This document shows, one piece after another, positions 8,271 through 18,591 of a DNA stretch of 64,000 nt. Under the pieces are notes generated by a model, which saw nothing but the letters and a program-made list of their open reading frames with translations, had not been told where the DNA came from and did not search any database. The DNA comes from Bacillota bacterium (GTDB lineage: Bacteria > Bacillota > Clostridia > Lachnospirales > Lachnospiraceae). Both the position numbers and the translations under genes were made by a program. The stretch spans positions 1 through 64,000 of the forward strand of contig JAEYPP010000025.1 of the NCBI GenBank assembly GCA_023410575.1, written 5' to 3'. Numbering within the stretch: position 1 is the first letter of the stretch; each line of letters opens with the position of its first letter.

Positions 8271-9323
8271 TTACTTCACCTCCTGCCCTGTTATTCTTTC
8301 TTGATAACTCTTGCGAAGTTGTCCACAGGCCGCATTTATATCGGAACCCATTTCTCTTCTAATAGTAACATTAATTCTATTTTTTTCAAGTATATTTTTA
8401 AAATACTGTATATTCTCCCCAGAAGAACGCTTGAAATCACGCTCTTTAATTGGATTAACAGGTATTAAGTTTACATGACAGTTCTTGCCTTTAATCAAAT
8501 GGTACAGTTCCAGAGCTTGTTCTTCAGTGTCATTAACACCTTCCACTAAAGAATATTCAAAACTAATGCGACGTTTTGTTTTATCATAGTAATAATCGCA
8601 TGCCGATAAGACTTCAGCCAAACTAAAACGATTCGCCACTGGCATTATTTTTTTACGATCCTCATCATTTGGTGCATGTAAGGACAAAGCAAGCGTAATA
8701 GCCAATCCTTCATCTGCAAGCTGACGAATTCTATTAGCTAATCCACACGTGGAAATAGTAATATTTCTTTGTGAGATATTGAGCCCTTTCTCATCCGATA
8801 ACATGCGTACAAATCGAACAATATTATCATAATTGTCCATTGGTTCACCTGTTCCCATTACAACAACATTACTTACTCTATCTCCCGTTAATCGTTGAAT
8901 TCGATAAATTTCATCTAGCATCTCAGAAGTTGTAAGATTTCGAGTTAGGCCTCCGATTGTAGAAGCACAGAATCTACACCCCATACGACAACCAACCTGA
9001 GAGGAAATACAAACTGAATTACCATGGTGATATCTCATCAATACACTCTCTATTACATGACCATCATTTAATTGAAATAGAAACTTTATTGTTCCATCAA
9101 GTTTTGATTCATAACGCTCCACTTCTTTTAAACAAATTAGTTCAAAGTTTTCTTTTAATTTTTCTCTTAAGGCAACAGAAATATTTGTCATCTCATCGAA
9201 GTCTTCTACCAGCTTTACATGTAGCCATTCATAAATCTGAACAGCTCGAAATTTCTTTTCTCCTAAGATTAACAATTCATCTTCTAATTCCTTTATTGTT
9301 AATGATTTAATATCAATTTTCAA
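8271..9323 (-). CDS. rlmN: 23S rRNA (A2503-C2)/tRNA (A37-C2) methyltransferase, radical SAM
   Basis: This radical SAM enzyme methylates C2 of adenine in 23S rRNA and some tRNAs. The [4Fe-4S] cysteines appear in GCRMGCRFCAS, followed by GTGEPMDNYDN and SLHAPNDE, with a catalytic cysteine near the C-terminus in INAACGQL. A frame is open to a TTG at 9359, but an AGAGGT Shine-Dalgarno sequence sits just before the TTG at 9323. That start gives 350 residues, the usual family length, so it is preferred. Confidence 0.95.
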   Translation of the reverse strand: MKIDIKSLTIKELEDELLILGEKKFRAVQIYEWLHVKLVEDFDEMTNISVALREKLKENFELICLKEVERYESKLDGTIKFLFQLNDGHVIESVLMRYHHGNSVCISSQVGCRMGCRFCASTIGGLTRNLTTSEMLDEIYRIQRLTGDRVSNVVVMGTGEPMDNYDNIVRFVRMLSDEKGLNISQRNITISTCGLANRIRQLADEGLAITLALSLHAPNDEDRKKIMPVANRFSLAEVLSACDYYYDKTKRRISFEYSLVEGVNDTEEQALELYHLIKGKNCHVNLIPVNPIKERDFKRSSGENIQYFKNILEKNRINVTIRREMGSDINAACGQLRKSYQERITGQEVK

Positions 9324-9388
9324 AGATTTTACCTCTTTCAATTCATGAATCAATGTCAATCAACTTGCTATAATGGGATGACTAACTT

Positions 9389-9437
9389 AATACAGGAGCA
9401 TACTGTTATGAAGTCGTCGGTACTTTAGGCCTGTATT
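9389..9437. repeat. Dispersed repeat family S, copy 1, inside a hairpin
   Basis: AATACAGG (9389-9396) and CCTGTATT (9430-9437) form perfect 8-base arms. Between them is a core, ATGAAGTCGTCGGTACTT with flanking GCATACTGTT, that recurs inverted at 47222-47248 with one mismatch over 27 bases. It starts one base after the rsmB stop codon, so it may end the rsmB transcript, although no run of T follows on the minus strand. Confidence 0.6.
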
Positions 9438-9438
9438 T

Positions 9439-10785
9439 TCAGCCAACTTTTCTCAATCTAGCAATAAAAAATCCATCCGTATTCCATTCATATGGAAGTA
9501 CTTGTAGATAACCTTCTTTCGTAGTTTTTGACCACATTTTCTCTGGTATATAAGGATTGATATCCTCTAACTCAAAACCAAGTGTCTTAAGGAACGTAAC
9601 ATTATCCTCATTTTCCATAGGATTTATTGTACAAGTGCTATAAATTAGTGTCTTCCCTTGTTTCACATACCGAGAAACAACTTTAAGAATTTCCTTTTGC
9701 AAGGAAGCCAACTCTTCCATACTCTCCCATGTCATATTATATTTTATATCTGGTTTCTTACCGATAACGCCTAAACCACTACATGGCAAATCTGCGATTA
9801 CGACATCAGCAAAATCGATAAGTTCCTCTTTGAGAACTAATGCATCTGATACTTTGGCGGTAATGTTTTGTATCTTTAGTCTTTGTGCATTTTCTGTAAT
9901 CAAATCAACTTTACGTTGTGTCTTATCAAAAGCATAGACACTTCCAGTTCCATTTAAAAGCTGGGCTACATGAATCGATTTACCTCCAGGTGCTGCGCAT
10001 ACATCAACAATTCTATCATTTGGTAAAACATTAGCAATCTTTCCCACTAACATTGAACTTTCATCCTGAACAGTAAATAAACCTTGTTGAAAACTTGATA
10101 GTCGTTCTATGGAATCATAATTTGTAATACGAAGCGCTTCTCTTAGCAGATGTCCCTCTTTAACATCCACACCTTCCCTCGATAAATCATCTTTTAATTT
10201 CTCAACTGAAATTTTATTAATATCGCAACGAATGGATGTCTCTTTCTCTACACAAAAGGCTTCTAAAATTGATCTCGTCTTCTCTATTCCAAATTGCTTG
10301 ATCCAAAAGTTAACGAGCCATAATGGAGTTGAAAATTCATAGGATAATTGCTCAGCTTTTGTTAACTTCTCTGGCATACATAAAAGCATCTGCCTTTGGC
10401 GAACCATCGTACGTAAGATACCATTTACAAAGCCAGATAGACCAGTAAGTCCACGCTTTTTTGTTATTTTAACTGCTTCATTGCAAACAGCCGAGTCAGG
10501 GACCTGTGTCATATACTTTATCTGATACACCCCCATACGTAGTAAATTACGTATGAGTGGCTTCATTTTATTTACCTTGATTTTAGAAAAACGATTAATA
10601 TCATAATCTAGCGTAATCTGTTGTTCCACACAACCTGTTACTAGACGAGAGATAAAAGCGCGATCTTGTTTTTCTAGATCAAGTGCCCTTTTTAATCCGT
10701 CATTGATAACGATATGACTTAACTTTTTTTCTTCTAATATATCAATTAACATATCTAGCGCAATTTCTCTTGCGTTCATTACCAA
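9439..10785 (-). CDS. rsmB: 16S rRNA (cytosine967-C5)-methyltransferase
   Basis: It methylates C967 of 16S rRNA using SAM. The 448-residue protein has an N-terminal NusB-like helical RNA-binding domain (residues 1-140) and a C-terminal Rossmann methyltransferase domain. The SAM motif is VDVCAAPGGKSIH, the first catalytic cysteine is in DLPCSGLG and the second in YSTCTINPMEN. It belongs to the priA-def-fmt-(peptidase)-rsmB-rlmN-stp-prkC cluster typical of Firmicutes. Confidence 0.97.
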   Translation of the reverse strand: MVMNAREIALDMLIDILEEKKLSHIVINDGLKRALDLEKQDRAFISRLVTGCVEQQITLDYDINRFSKIKVNKMKPLIRNLLRMGVYQIKYMTQVPDSAVCNEAVKITKKRGLTGLSGFVNGILRTMVRQRQMLLCMPEKLTKAEQLSYEFSTPLWLVNFWIKQFGIEKTRSILEAFCVEKETSIRCDINKISVEKLKDDLSREGVDVKEGHLLREALRITNYDSIERLSSFQQGLFTVQDESSMLVGKIANVLPNDRIVDVCAAPGGKSIHVAQLLNGTGSVYAFDKTQRKVDLITENAQRLKIQNITAKVSDALVLKEELIDFADVVIADLPCSGLGVIGKKPDIKYNMTWESMEELASLQKEILKVVSRYVKQGKTLIYSTCTINPMENEDNVTFLKTLGFELEDINPYIPEKMWSKTTKEGYLQVLPYEWNTDGFFIARLRKVG

Positions 10786-10803
10786 TCCTCCATATGGCTT
10801 CTA

Positions 10804-11532
10804 TTAATTATTATTCCTTCCTCGATTACCAAACAGTAAGATCAAACGGAGTAACTGTAAGATAGAAGCTGCCGCTGCTGCAACATACGTAAGTGCTGCA
10901 GCCTTTAATACCTTCGAAGTTTTACTAACCTCATCTTGTCGTAACATACCAGTATCAGATAAAATTCGAATTGCTCGATTCGATGCATTAAATTCTACCG
11001 GAAGTGTTACAAGTTGAAACAATACTGCTGCTGAGAATAAAATAATTCCAACTGTTATTAAAGTGGAGGAACCACCTAATAAGATACCAAAAAGAATTAA
11101 TGGCCAAGAAATAGATGCACCAAAGTTAGCAACTGGTACAAGGGCCGCACGTAATCTCAAAGGACCATAAGCCTTTTGGTCTTGAATTGCATGTCCACAT
11201 TCATGAGCAGCAACACCAATAGCTGCTACGGATGTGCTTCCATATACACTATCGGAAAGACGCAATACTTTTGATCGAGAGTCATAATGATCAGTTAAGT
11301 TTCCTCTTACATGCTCAATTCTTACATCATAAATTCCAGCTTGATGCAAAATACGTTCAGCTGCTGAAGCTCCTGTAAGTCCAGAATAAGACTGTACTTT
11401 AGAATATTTTGCATAAGTTGATTTTACTTTGATAGAAGCAAGAATACTAAGGATAGCACCGATAAGAATCAAGTAGTAAGTGGGATCAAAATAAAAGCCA
11501 TATCCAAACGGCATTCCATAGTATAATAACAT
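10804..11532 (-). CDS. Membrane zinc metallopeptidase (YugP/Zn_peptidase_2 family)
   Basis: This is a 242-residue integral membrane protein. The zinc motif HECGH (in GVAAHECGHAIQD) is at about residue 115, with hydrophobic segments at the N-terminus and in the C-terminal half. Family members are putative membrane peptidases with no settled physiological substrate. It lies between fmt and rsmB, 24 bases after fmt in the direction of transcription. This is the normal clostridial context, so co-expression with translation genes is likely. Confidence 0.9.
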   Translation of the reverse strand: MLLYYGMPFGYGFYFDPTYYLILIGAILSILASIKVKSTYAKYSKVQSYSGLTGASAAERILHQAGIYDVRIEHVRGNLTDHYDSRSKVLRLSDSVYGSTSVAAIGVAAHECGHAIQDQKAYGPLRLRAALVPVANFGASISWPLILFGILLGGSSTLITVGIILFSAAVLFQLVTLPVEFNASNRAIRILSDTGMLRQDEVSKTSKVLKAAALTYVAAAAASILQLLRLILLFGNRGRNNN

Positions 11533-11556
11533 AGCTACCTCCTGTATGAAATTGTA

Positions 11557-12504
11557 TTAAACGCCTAGTACTGTTCCAAGTTCAAGTGGATAACCTCGAA
11601 GAAAATCACTTGCTGTCATTCTTTTTTTCCCCTCTAGCTGTAACTCCTTAACATCAAGATATCCCTTTCCAGTTTTAATGATAAAAGAATCTTTGTTCAC
11701 AGCTACAATCGAACCACATACATACTCTTCTGGATGAATACCTTCCACAAAAGCAACAACATCAGCGTTCCAAATTTTTAATGTTTTCTGGTGTAGTTTA
11801 GTATATGCACTTGGCCATGGATTCAATCCACGGATTAAACGTTCTAATACAACTGCATCTTTATGAAAATCAAGGTTTCCTAATTCTTTCTTAAACTGTT
11901 TTACATGAGTAGCTTTTGTATCATCTTGCTTTTCATAAACTGCTGTTCCATCAGTAATTTGCTTTAATGCAACAAGTAATGCATGAGCTCCAATATCGGC
12001 AAGTTTATCATGTAAACTGCCACCAGTTTCTTTCGGCTCAATCTTTACTTCTTCCTTGTAGATCATATCTCCAGTATCGATGCCAACGTCCATCTTCATA
12101 ATAGTAACGCCTGTTTTTTCTTCACCATCGATAATTACTTGCTGAATTGGTGCTGCACCACGATACTTTGGAAGCAAGGATGCATGAACATTAATGCAAC
12201 CAAGTGGTGGAATATCTAGTAGTTCTTGTGACAGAATCTGACCAAATGCTGCAACAATAATCATATCTGGTTTTAAACATCTTATTTCGTTAATAAAACT
12301 TTCATCTCTTGCTCTTTTTGGCTGATAAATAGGTAATGAATATTCCAAAGCCACTTTTTTTACATCAGAAAAAGCGATTTCGTTTCCTCTACCCTTTGGC
12401 TTATCCGGCTGTGTAACAACCGCAATCACATCTATCTTTTCATTTAAAAGCGCTTTTAAGATTGTTGCTGCGATTTCTGGAGTACCCATAAATATTACTT
12501 TCAT
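11557..12504 (-). CDS. fmt: Methionyl-tRNA formyltransferase
   Basis: It formylates initiator Met-tRNA with 10-formyl-tetrahydrofolate. The N-terminal domain shows MGTPEIAATIL, then the catalytic region INVHASLLPKYRGAAPI with the Asn/His pair, and GDTGDM-like residues in MDVGIDTGDM. A C-terminal OB-fold domain starts at about residue 210 (NPWPSAYT). The 315-residue length is normal. It follows def, whose product removes the formyl group, after an AT-rich gap of about 110 bases that may hold a promoter. Confidence 0.97.
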   Translation of the reverse strand: MKVIFMGTPEIAATILKALLNEKIDVIAVVTQPDKPKGRGNEIAFSDVKKVALEYSLPIYQPKRARDESFINEIRCLKPDMIIVAAFGQILSQELLDIPPLGCINVHASLLPKYRGAAPIQQVIIDGEEKTGVTIMKMDVGIDTGDMIYKEEVKIEPKETGGSLHDKLADIGAHALLVALKQITDGTAVYEKQDDTKATHVKQFKKELGNLDFHKDAVVLERLIRGLNPWPSAYTKLHQKTLKIWNADVVAFVEGIHPEEYVCGSIVAVNKDSFIIKTGKGYLDVKELQLEGKKRMTASDFLRGYPLELGTVLGV

Positions 12505-12615
12505 AATTGAAAAACCTCTCTTTTATCACAATTTATTATCTAATGTAACAAATCTCGTTATAATACATAAATCAAGTAAATGAAACTCATTCAGGTACCA
12601 CCATAGTGATTTATT

Positions 12616-13113
12616 CTAATTGGTTTCTTCCTCATCATCTTCAAACACTCCAACGTCATGCAAAGCGCCTTCAACTAAAGAAACATAGAGTTTTCCATCT
12701 AAATGGTCAATTTCATGACAGAATGCTCTTGCAAGTAAGCCTTCCCCTTCTATTTCAAATTCTTCCATATTTTCATTCAAAGCACGAACCTTAACATGAT
12801 TTGGTCTGGTTACGGTTCCTGCTTTTCCAGGTACAGATAAACACCCCTCGTCACCTACTTGTTCTCCATCTGCCTCAATAATCACAGGGTTAATTAAGAT
12901 GATAGGAGAATCTCCTTCTGGAGTAACATCGATCGTTACTATCCTCTTAAGTATTCCAACCTGTGGTGCAGCCAAACCTACTCCTTGTGCCTCATACATT
13001 GTATCTAACATATCTTGAATTAAAGTTTCTATCTTTTCTGTCATTTCAGTTACTGGTTTTGATTTTTTTTCAAGGATACTATCTCCCATAATTCTTATAT
13101 TTCTCGTAGCCAT
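12616..13113 (-). CDS. def: Peptide deformylase
   Basis: This metalloenzyme removes the N-formyl group from nascent proteins. All three signature motifs are visible in 165 residues: GVGLAAPQVG, EGCLSVPG (the Cys ligand) and HEIDHLDG (two His ligands and the catalytic Glu). It ends in an acidic tail, EDDEEETN. It lies 19 bases downstream of priA on the same strand. Confidence 0.98.
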   Translation of the reverse strand: MATRNIRIMGDSILEKKSKPVTEMTEKIETLIQDMLDTMYEAQGVGLAAPQVGILKRIVTIDVTPEGDSPIILINPVIIEADGEQVGDEGCLSVPGKAGTVTRPNHVKVRALNENMEEFEIEGEGLLARAFCHEIDHLDGKLYVSLVEGALHDVGVFEDDEEETN

Positions 13114-13132
13114 TTCATATCTCCTTTTTACC

Positions 13133-15376
13133 TTAGTACCCTATCATCGGGTTGAAATCAAATTGAACGGTAGTGTCTGACATTTGTGTGGAAACTTCTG
13201 TATAGCGTTCTAAAAAATCTTTTAGCAGAGTAAGTCTATCATATTCTTCATCTTTTATATAGATTATTCTTCTGAAAACATCATTAATTTTTGATAAATT
13301 AGCTTCTGCAGGTCCAATTACAACCATTTCCCCCATTATTTTATCTTTATTTATCCATTCTTTTGCAGCACCAGCAATTAGTTCTGAGACTAAAATTGCA
13401 CAATCCTCTTTCTTTGACATAATCAACACTGCCATAATATGTGCGATAGGAGGATACTTCATTAATCGACGGTAATTAATCTCATTCTTGTAAAATTGTT
13501 CATAATCCTGTTTTGCTGCAGTAACAACAGCATAATGTTCTGGCTGATAGGTTTGAATAACTACCTCTCCTTCTAAGTTTCCACGTCCAGCTCGTCCAGT
13601 TGCTTGTGCTAACAATTGGTATGTCCTCTCTGCCGCACGATAATCATTCGAATATAAGGATAAATCCGCTGCTAAAATGCCGACTAAGGTGACACCTTCA
13701 AAATCATGCCCTTTCACAATCATTTGTGTCCCAACTAAAATATCCGCCTTTTTCTTTGAGAAAGCACCCAATATCTCCTCATAACTATTTTTCCCCTTCG
13801 TAGTATCCGCATCCATTCGTAGAATTTTTGCAGTCGGAAATTCTGCTGCAACCATTGCTTCTACTTTTTGAGTTCCTGTTCCAAAGGCTGCGATATATTT
13901 GGAACCGCATGTAGGGCATACATCCAATGACATGGTTTGATACCCACAATAATGGCATTTTAATGTTCGGTTGTTATGAGCTGTTAATGAAATATCACAA
14001 TGAGGACATTTCATTACATATCCACAACTTCTACAAGAGACAAAACCAGCGAAACCACGTCGATTCAAAAACAACATAATTTGCTCTTTTTTTGCAAGTC
14101 GGTCATTGATTAGTTCTCTTAATTTATTGCTAAAGATGGATTTATTATGCTTTTTCAACTCCTCCTTCAAATCAACAATGTGAACAGTAGGAATCTTTGA
14201 TGTCTTCGCTCTTTGTTTTAACTCAAATAAAGTATATTCCCCCGTTTTTACTTTGTAGTATGCTTCAAGGGAAGGAGTTGCTGATCCTAATACAACAAAA
14301 GCATTATTTAAGGAAGCTCGCATAATTGCAACTTCTCTCGCATGATACTTAGGAGGCATCTCACTTTTATAACTGCCCTCATGCTCTTCATCAATAATTA
14401 TGACGCCAAGATTAGGAAACGGTGTGAAAAGTGCTGAACGCGGACCAATCATGATGTCAATTTCGCCTTTTTTCGCTCGCTCAATCTGGTCATATCGTTC
14501 ACCTGCTGACATTTTTGAATTAAGAATTGAAACGCGTTCTAAAAATCTTTTTCGAAATCGCATCACTGTTTGATAAGTGAGAGCGATTTCGGGAATTAGT
14601 AAGATAGCCTGTTTTCCTTGTTGAATAACATAATCGATCAATTCCATATAGACTTCTGTTTTTCCACTACCCGTAACTCCATGAATTAAGTAAGTTTTTA
14701 AAAGTCCCTGTTCATAATCATGTGTTACTCTATCTACAATTGATTGCTGGTCTGGATTTAATACTGCCTTATCAATTTTGGTATCATTTGTTTCTAGTGG
14801 ATTACGGTATGCAATGGAAGCTTCTATTTCAATAATTCCTGCATCGGATAACGACTGAATGGTTGTACGAGAAATCTTTAGCGTATTTAGAACATACTCA
14901 AAGCTTAATTGTTTCCGTTTTTTTAAAGCCTCTAGCAACTTTACTTTTGCTGTATAGCGCTTTCTAGTAAATTCCACAAGGAATGAGTCGAGTTCCTCTT
15001 CTTTTACAAGACATCGAATCGACTTCTTTTCGACTTGCTTTACACTTTTTTTGACTGGAATTACAGTTTTTAATGCATCATTTAATGTACCACCATAATT
15101 CTCTTTTATATAACCTGCAAGTGTGATTAATTGACCTTCAATCGGAAGTTTCCCCTCGATCACACTATCTAATGGCTTAATCTTATCTGAATCAAACTTA
15201 GGTGCATCAGATACAGAAATGATATACCCTTGAATTTTTCGATTCCCTTTACCAAAAGGGGCATAAACAGCTGCACCAACATGTGCTTTCCTCTCTAACT
15301 CCTGTGGTATTGCATATTGGTACGTTTTATCTAAACTCTCAACAGATATATCTACAATAACATCTGCATATCGCAT
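13133..15376 (-). CDS. priA: Primosomal replication protein N' (helicase)
   Basis: This superfamily 2 helicase restarts stalled replication forks. The 747-residue protein has an N-terminal DNA-binding domain (residues 1-200). The Walker A motif is GVTGSGKTEVY and the DEEH box is IIIDEEHEG. The zinc-binding region of paired cysteines runs from CRSCGYVMKCPHC to CPTCGS, and the helicase C domain has GTQMIVKGHDF and QATGRAGRG. It is the first of the priA-def-fmt group and follows murF by 8 bases. Confidence 0.98.
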   Translation of the reverse strand: MRYADVIVDISVESLDKTYQYAIPQELERKAHVGAAVYAPFGKGNRKIQGYIISVSDAPKFDSDKIKPLDSVIEGKLPIEGQLITLAGYIKENYGGTLNDALKTVIPVKKSVKQVEKKSIRCLVKEEELDSFLVEFTRKRYTAKVKLLEALKKRKQLSFEYVLNTLKISRTTIQSLSDAGIIEIEASIAYRNPLETNDTKIDKAVLNPDQQSIVDRVTHDYEQGLLKTYLIHGVTGSGKTEVYMELIDYVIQQGKQAILLIPEIALTYQTVMRFRKRFLERVSILNSKMSAGERYDQIERAKKGEIDIMIGPRSALFTPFPNLGVIIIDEEHEGSYKSEMPPKYHAREVAIMRASLNNAFVVLGSATPSLEAYYKVKTGEYTLFELKQRAKTSKIPTVHIVDLKEELKKHNKSIFSNKLRELINDRLAKKEQIMLFLNRRGFAGFVSCRSCGYVMKCPHCDISLTAHNNRTLKCHYCGYQTMSLDVCPTCGSKYIAAFGTGTQKVEAMVAAEFPTAKILRMDADTTKGKNSYEEILGAFSKKKADILVGTQMIVKGHDFEGVTLVGILAADLSLYSNDYRAAERTYQLLAQATGRAGRGNLEGEVVIQTYQPEHYAVVTAAKQDYEQFYKNEINYRRLMKYPPIAHIMAVLIMSKKEDCAILVSELIAGAAKEWINKDKIMGEMVVIGPAEANLSKINDVFRRIIYIKDEEYDRLTLLKDFLERYTEVSTQMSDTTVQFDFNPMIGY

Positions 15377-15384
15377 CTAATGCA

Positions 15385-16890
15385 TCAACCTTTCTTAACA
15401 AGATTTACAAGTAACTCAAGGTGCATACCTCTTGATCCTTTGAATAAAATTGCATCCTTCGGTTCTAATAGTTTCATAATACAGTCTGCAGCTTCTTCTT
15501 TTGTCACAAAAGAATGAACTTCTATCGCCAAGTTATGTTCCTTTACTGCTTTTGCTATAAACTTAGCTTCTTCACCAATTGTAATGACCACATCAATAGA
15601 TTGATTACTATCACTTTGATTCATAGAGCGCTTTGCTAAGTATTCACCGACCTCATAATGGCAAGATTTAGAAATCTCGCCCAACTCAAGAATATCCGCA
15701 AATACAATTAACTTGCGATTTTCCTTTGGTAATTCTAAAAGTATATTGATTGCACCTTTCATAGAATCAGGACTTGCATTATACGTATCATCGATTATGG
15801 TAATCTGATTCACCTTCTCGATTCCCCCACGCATTGTAATTGGCTGATATGCCTTTAACCCAAGCTTTGCAACTTTAGGTTCGATTCCATAAAAATCCGC
15901 AATATAAAGTGCAGCTAAAGCATTTAATACATTGTGCTGTCCAAGTACAGATAGCTCTATGTTCTCTTGTCGTTTCTCACCATCTCTAGATACATAATTA
16001 TATACGAAGTGAGTTTCTTCTCCAACAGATCGAATGTTTGTTGCATAAATAACAGAACTATCATCTGTTCCGAAAGTAACAATTTCTACGTTTTTTAACT
16101 TATTTAATGTATCCTCTGATATATTCATTGTATTGATAAGTTGTGTTTTTTCTTTGTCACTTTTCTTAGGATTTTGGAATGCATCATAAAATTGTCGTAA
16201 TAAATGGTCATCTCCGTTGACAAGTAAGACGTTTCCTTTCTCAAGATAATTGCAAATATTGGCCTTTTCTGAGCGAATATTTTCCATTGTTTTTAATTGT
16301 CCAATATGCGATACACCAATGTTTGTAATGACGGCAAAATTTGGTTTTGCAACATCACAAAGGCGCTTCATTTCGCCAAACTCGCTCATACCCATTTCAA
16401 TGACAGCAATATCATGTTCTTTTGTGATTCGAGTCATCATTTGCGGTAGCCCAACTTGACTATTCATATTTTTATCTGTCTTAAGCACACACTTTTTCGT
16501 TTCCAACGCTGCTGCTATCATTTCTTTCGTCGTTGTCTTTCCAACACTTCCAGTGATCCCAATAAGTGGAAGGTCTTTGAACTTTGCTCGATAAAAACTA
16601 CCCAAGCGCTGTAGTGCTGCTACACTTTGATCAACTCTAATATAAGTCATATCTTTCGTATCCTGCTCTACATCGTCTCTCATTGTAAAAGTACATCGCA
16701 TGCCATTTTCATATGCATTCTTAATATAATCATGCGCATCTACACGTTCTCCAATAATAGGCACAAATAGCGTACTGTTATCCCCTTCTTTGGAATTTGT
16801 GCTAAATTTATCTATTGTTCGACTTTTATCTCCCTGAAGTATTGTACCACCAACAATTTGGGCAATCTCATTCATCGTAAATATAGCCAT
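15385..16890 (-). CDS. murF: UDP-N-acetylmuramoyl-tripeptide--D-alanyl-D-alanine ligase
   Basis: It adds D-Ala-D-Ala to the UDP-MurNAc tripeptide in the cytosol. The ATP-binding loop GSVGKTTTKEMI is at about residue 112. The middle domain has VIEMGMSEFGEM and ITNIGVSHI, and the C-terminal ligase domain has DDTYNASPDSM. The 501 residues are slightly longer than average, with a linker near residue 240 (NPKKSDKEKTQ). It is transcribed after murE with a gap of about 70 bases. Confidence 0.97.
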   Translation of the reverse strand: MAIFTMNEIAQIVGGTILQGDKSRTIDKFSTNSKEGDNSTLFVPIIGERVDAHDYIKNAYENGMRCTFTMRDDVEQDTKDMTYIRVDQSVAALQRLGSFYRAKFKDLPLIGITGSVGKTTTKEMIAAALETKKCVLKTDKNMNSQVGLPQMMTRITKEHDIAVIEMGMSEFGEMKRLCDVAKPNFAVITNIGVSHIGQLKTMENIRSEKANICNYLEKGNVLLVNGDDHLLRQFYDAFQNPKKSDKEKTQLINTMNISEDTLNKLKNVEIVTFGTDDSSVIYATNIRSVGEETHFVYNYVSRDGEKRQENIELSVLGQHNVLNALAALYIADFYGIEPKVAKLGLKAYQPITMRGGIEKVNQITIIDDTYNASPDSMKGAINILLELPKENRKLIVFADILELGEISKSCHYEVGEYLAKRSMNQSDSNQSIDVVITIGEEAKFIAKAVKEHNLAIEVHSFVTKEEAADCIMKLLEPKDAILFKGSRGMHLELLVNLVKKG

Positions 16891-16959
16891 CTTTACCTCT
16901 CCTACCTATAAGTGAGTAACTCACTTTTTTATATGAAAACTAAATCCATTCTTTTATTC

Positions 16960-18444
16960 CTACAAGCGAGCTTTTTCTTCTTTCGTCATCTCATTGAGTA
17001 TATCTTGAATAAGCTCTCGCTCATCCATATGATACTTTTGGCCACAAATTTCTTGATAATCTTCATGTCCCTTGCCTGCTAATAGAATGACATCACCATC
17101 TTGTGCATTTAAGATGCAATATCGAATTGCTTCTTTTCGATCAGGGATTGCTACATACTTTCCAGATCCTCGCTTTACACCAACCACAATATCATCAATA
17201 ATCGATTGCGGTTCCTCATTTCTAGGATTATCAGAAGTTACAACTGTAAGATCAGCCTTATTAGATGAAATTTCTCCCATCTCAAAACGGCGATCTCGAG
17301 AACGGTTTCCTCCACAACCAAACATACAAACAAGGCGTTTTGGCTGATATTCTCGTAATGTAGTTAATACACTATCTAAACTCATTGCGTTATGTGCGTA
17401 ATCAATCATCAATGTAAAGCGTTTTGAAATTGCGATCGGTTCCACTCTCCCCTTAACTTTTACAGATAGCAATGCTTCTTGAATTTTATCAACAGGCACT
17501 GAAAAATGACGACAAATAGCTATTGCTGTTAAAGAGTTATAGACACTAAATTTACCAGGAATATCAACTTGAACATGAAAATCCATAAGACCTTTAATAT
17601 CATAAGTAACTCCTAAGCTACCAAGATGAGAGTGTAAATCTACATTAACTGCTCTTAGGCTTGCATTTTCACTTATACCATATGTTTCAACTTGACACGT
17701 ATGATTTTTAAGAATTTCCCCAAGATGGCTATCATCTGCATTCAAAATACCAATCTTACATTGTTGAAACAATAATGATTTACATGCTGTATAATCAGCA
17801 AAATCTTTATGTTCTCCTGGACCAATATGATCTGGTTCCAAATTAGTAAAGATACCAAAATCAAATGTAAATCCACCAACACGATAAAGCATGAGACCTT
17901 GTGAAGATACTTCCATTACGACACATTGGCAACCTGCTTTCACCATTTCATTAAAATACTTTTGCACATAGTAAGACTCTGGCGTAGTATTATTGGCTGG
18001 TATTCTAACATCACCAATAATCGTCTCAATTGTACCAATTAATCCTGTTTTATAACCTGCCTTCTCTAAAATAGACTGCACCATATAAGCTGTAGTTGTT
18101 TTACCTTTCGTACCTGTAATCCCAATGGTTTTCAGTTTTTCGGCAGGATAATCAAAATATGCTGCTGACATATAACTAAGTGCTTTTCGCGTTTGAGCTA
18201 CTTTAATTATAGTTACACTCTCTTCCTCTATTAGAACCTCATCTTCTACTACTAATGCAACAGCTCCCATGGATACTGCTTTTTGAGCAAATTCATGCCC
18301 ATTGCTCATAACACCTTTCATGCAAACAAAGACAGAACCATTAGTAACCTTTCTTGAATCAAATACTAAAGTTGTAATATCAACTTCTTCATTACCTTTG
18401 ATTACTTCATATTGTAAATTCTTCAATAAACTTGCTAATTTCAT
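16960..18444 (-). CDS. murE: UDP-N-acetylmuramoyl-tripeptide synthetase (meso-DAP adding)
   Basis: It adds the third residue of the stem peptide. The ATP loop GTKGKTTTAYM, the VMEVSSQGL and FTNLEPDHIG motifs and the C-terminal DNPRNEEP are present. DNPR is the established signature for meso-diaminopimelate rather than lysine, so the wall is predicted to be DAP type. The start at 18444 (MKLASLL, 494 aa) has an AGAGG Shine-Dalgarno sequence; the frame open to 18480 adds 12 basic residues with no clear ribosome site. It is followed by murF. Confidence 0.96.
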   Translation of the reverse strand: MKLASLLKNLQYEVIKGNEEVDITTLVFDSRKVTNGSVFVCMKGVMSNGHEFAQKAVSMGAVALVVEDEVLIEEESVTIIKVAQTRKALSYMSAAYFDYPAEKLKTIGITGTKGKTTTAYMVQSILEKAGYKTGLIGTIETIIGDVRIPANNTTPESYYVQKYFNEMVKAGCQCVVMEVSSQGLMLYRVGGFTFDFGIFTNLEPDHIGPGEHKDFADYTACKSLLFQQCKIGILNADDSHLGEILKNHTCQVETYGISENASLRAVNVDLHSHLGSLGVTYDIKGLMDFHVQVDIPGKFSVYNSLTAIAICRHFSVPVDKIQEALLSVKVKGRVEPIAISKRFTLMIDYAHNAMSLDSVLTTLREYQPKRLVCMFGCGGNRSRDRRFEMGEISSNKADLTVVTSDNPRNEEPQSIIDDIVVGVKRGSGKYVAIPDRKEAIRYCILNAQDGDVILLAGKGHEDYQEICGQKYHMDERELIQDILNEMTKEEKARL

Positions 18445-18559
18445 ATTATTCCTCTCAATTCTTTTCTTTGTTTTTGACAAAAATATAAAGACTGTATCTT
18501 CACCTAAAACTATTACTGATTTTCTTAATACTTATTATACGTAACTTCTTCACGACAAA

Positions 18560-18587
18560 TTCCCACGACTAAATATAGCCGTGGGAA
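18560..18587 (-). terminator. Hairpin terminator after glgA
   Basis: TTCCCACG (18560-18567) pairs with CGTGGGAA (18580-18587) around a loop of 12 bases. On the minus strand the hairpin immediately follows the glgA stop, and the downstream strand is AT-rich (ATTTGTCG). It separates glgA from murE and probably acts as a Rho-independent terminator, although the T-run is weak. Confidence 0.6.
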
Positions 18588-18591
18588 ATGT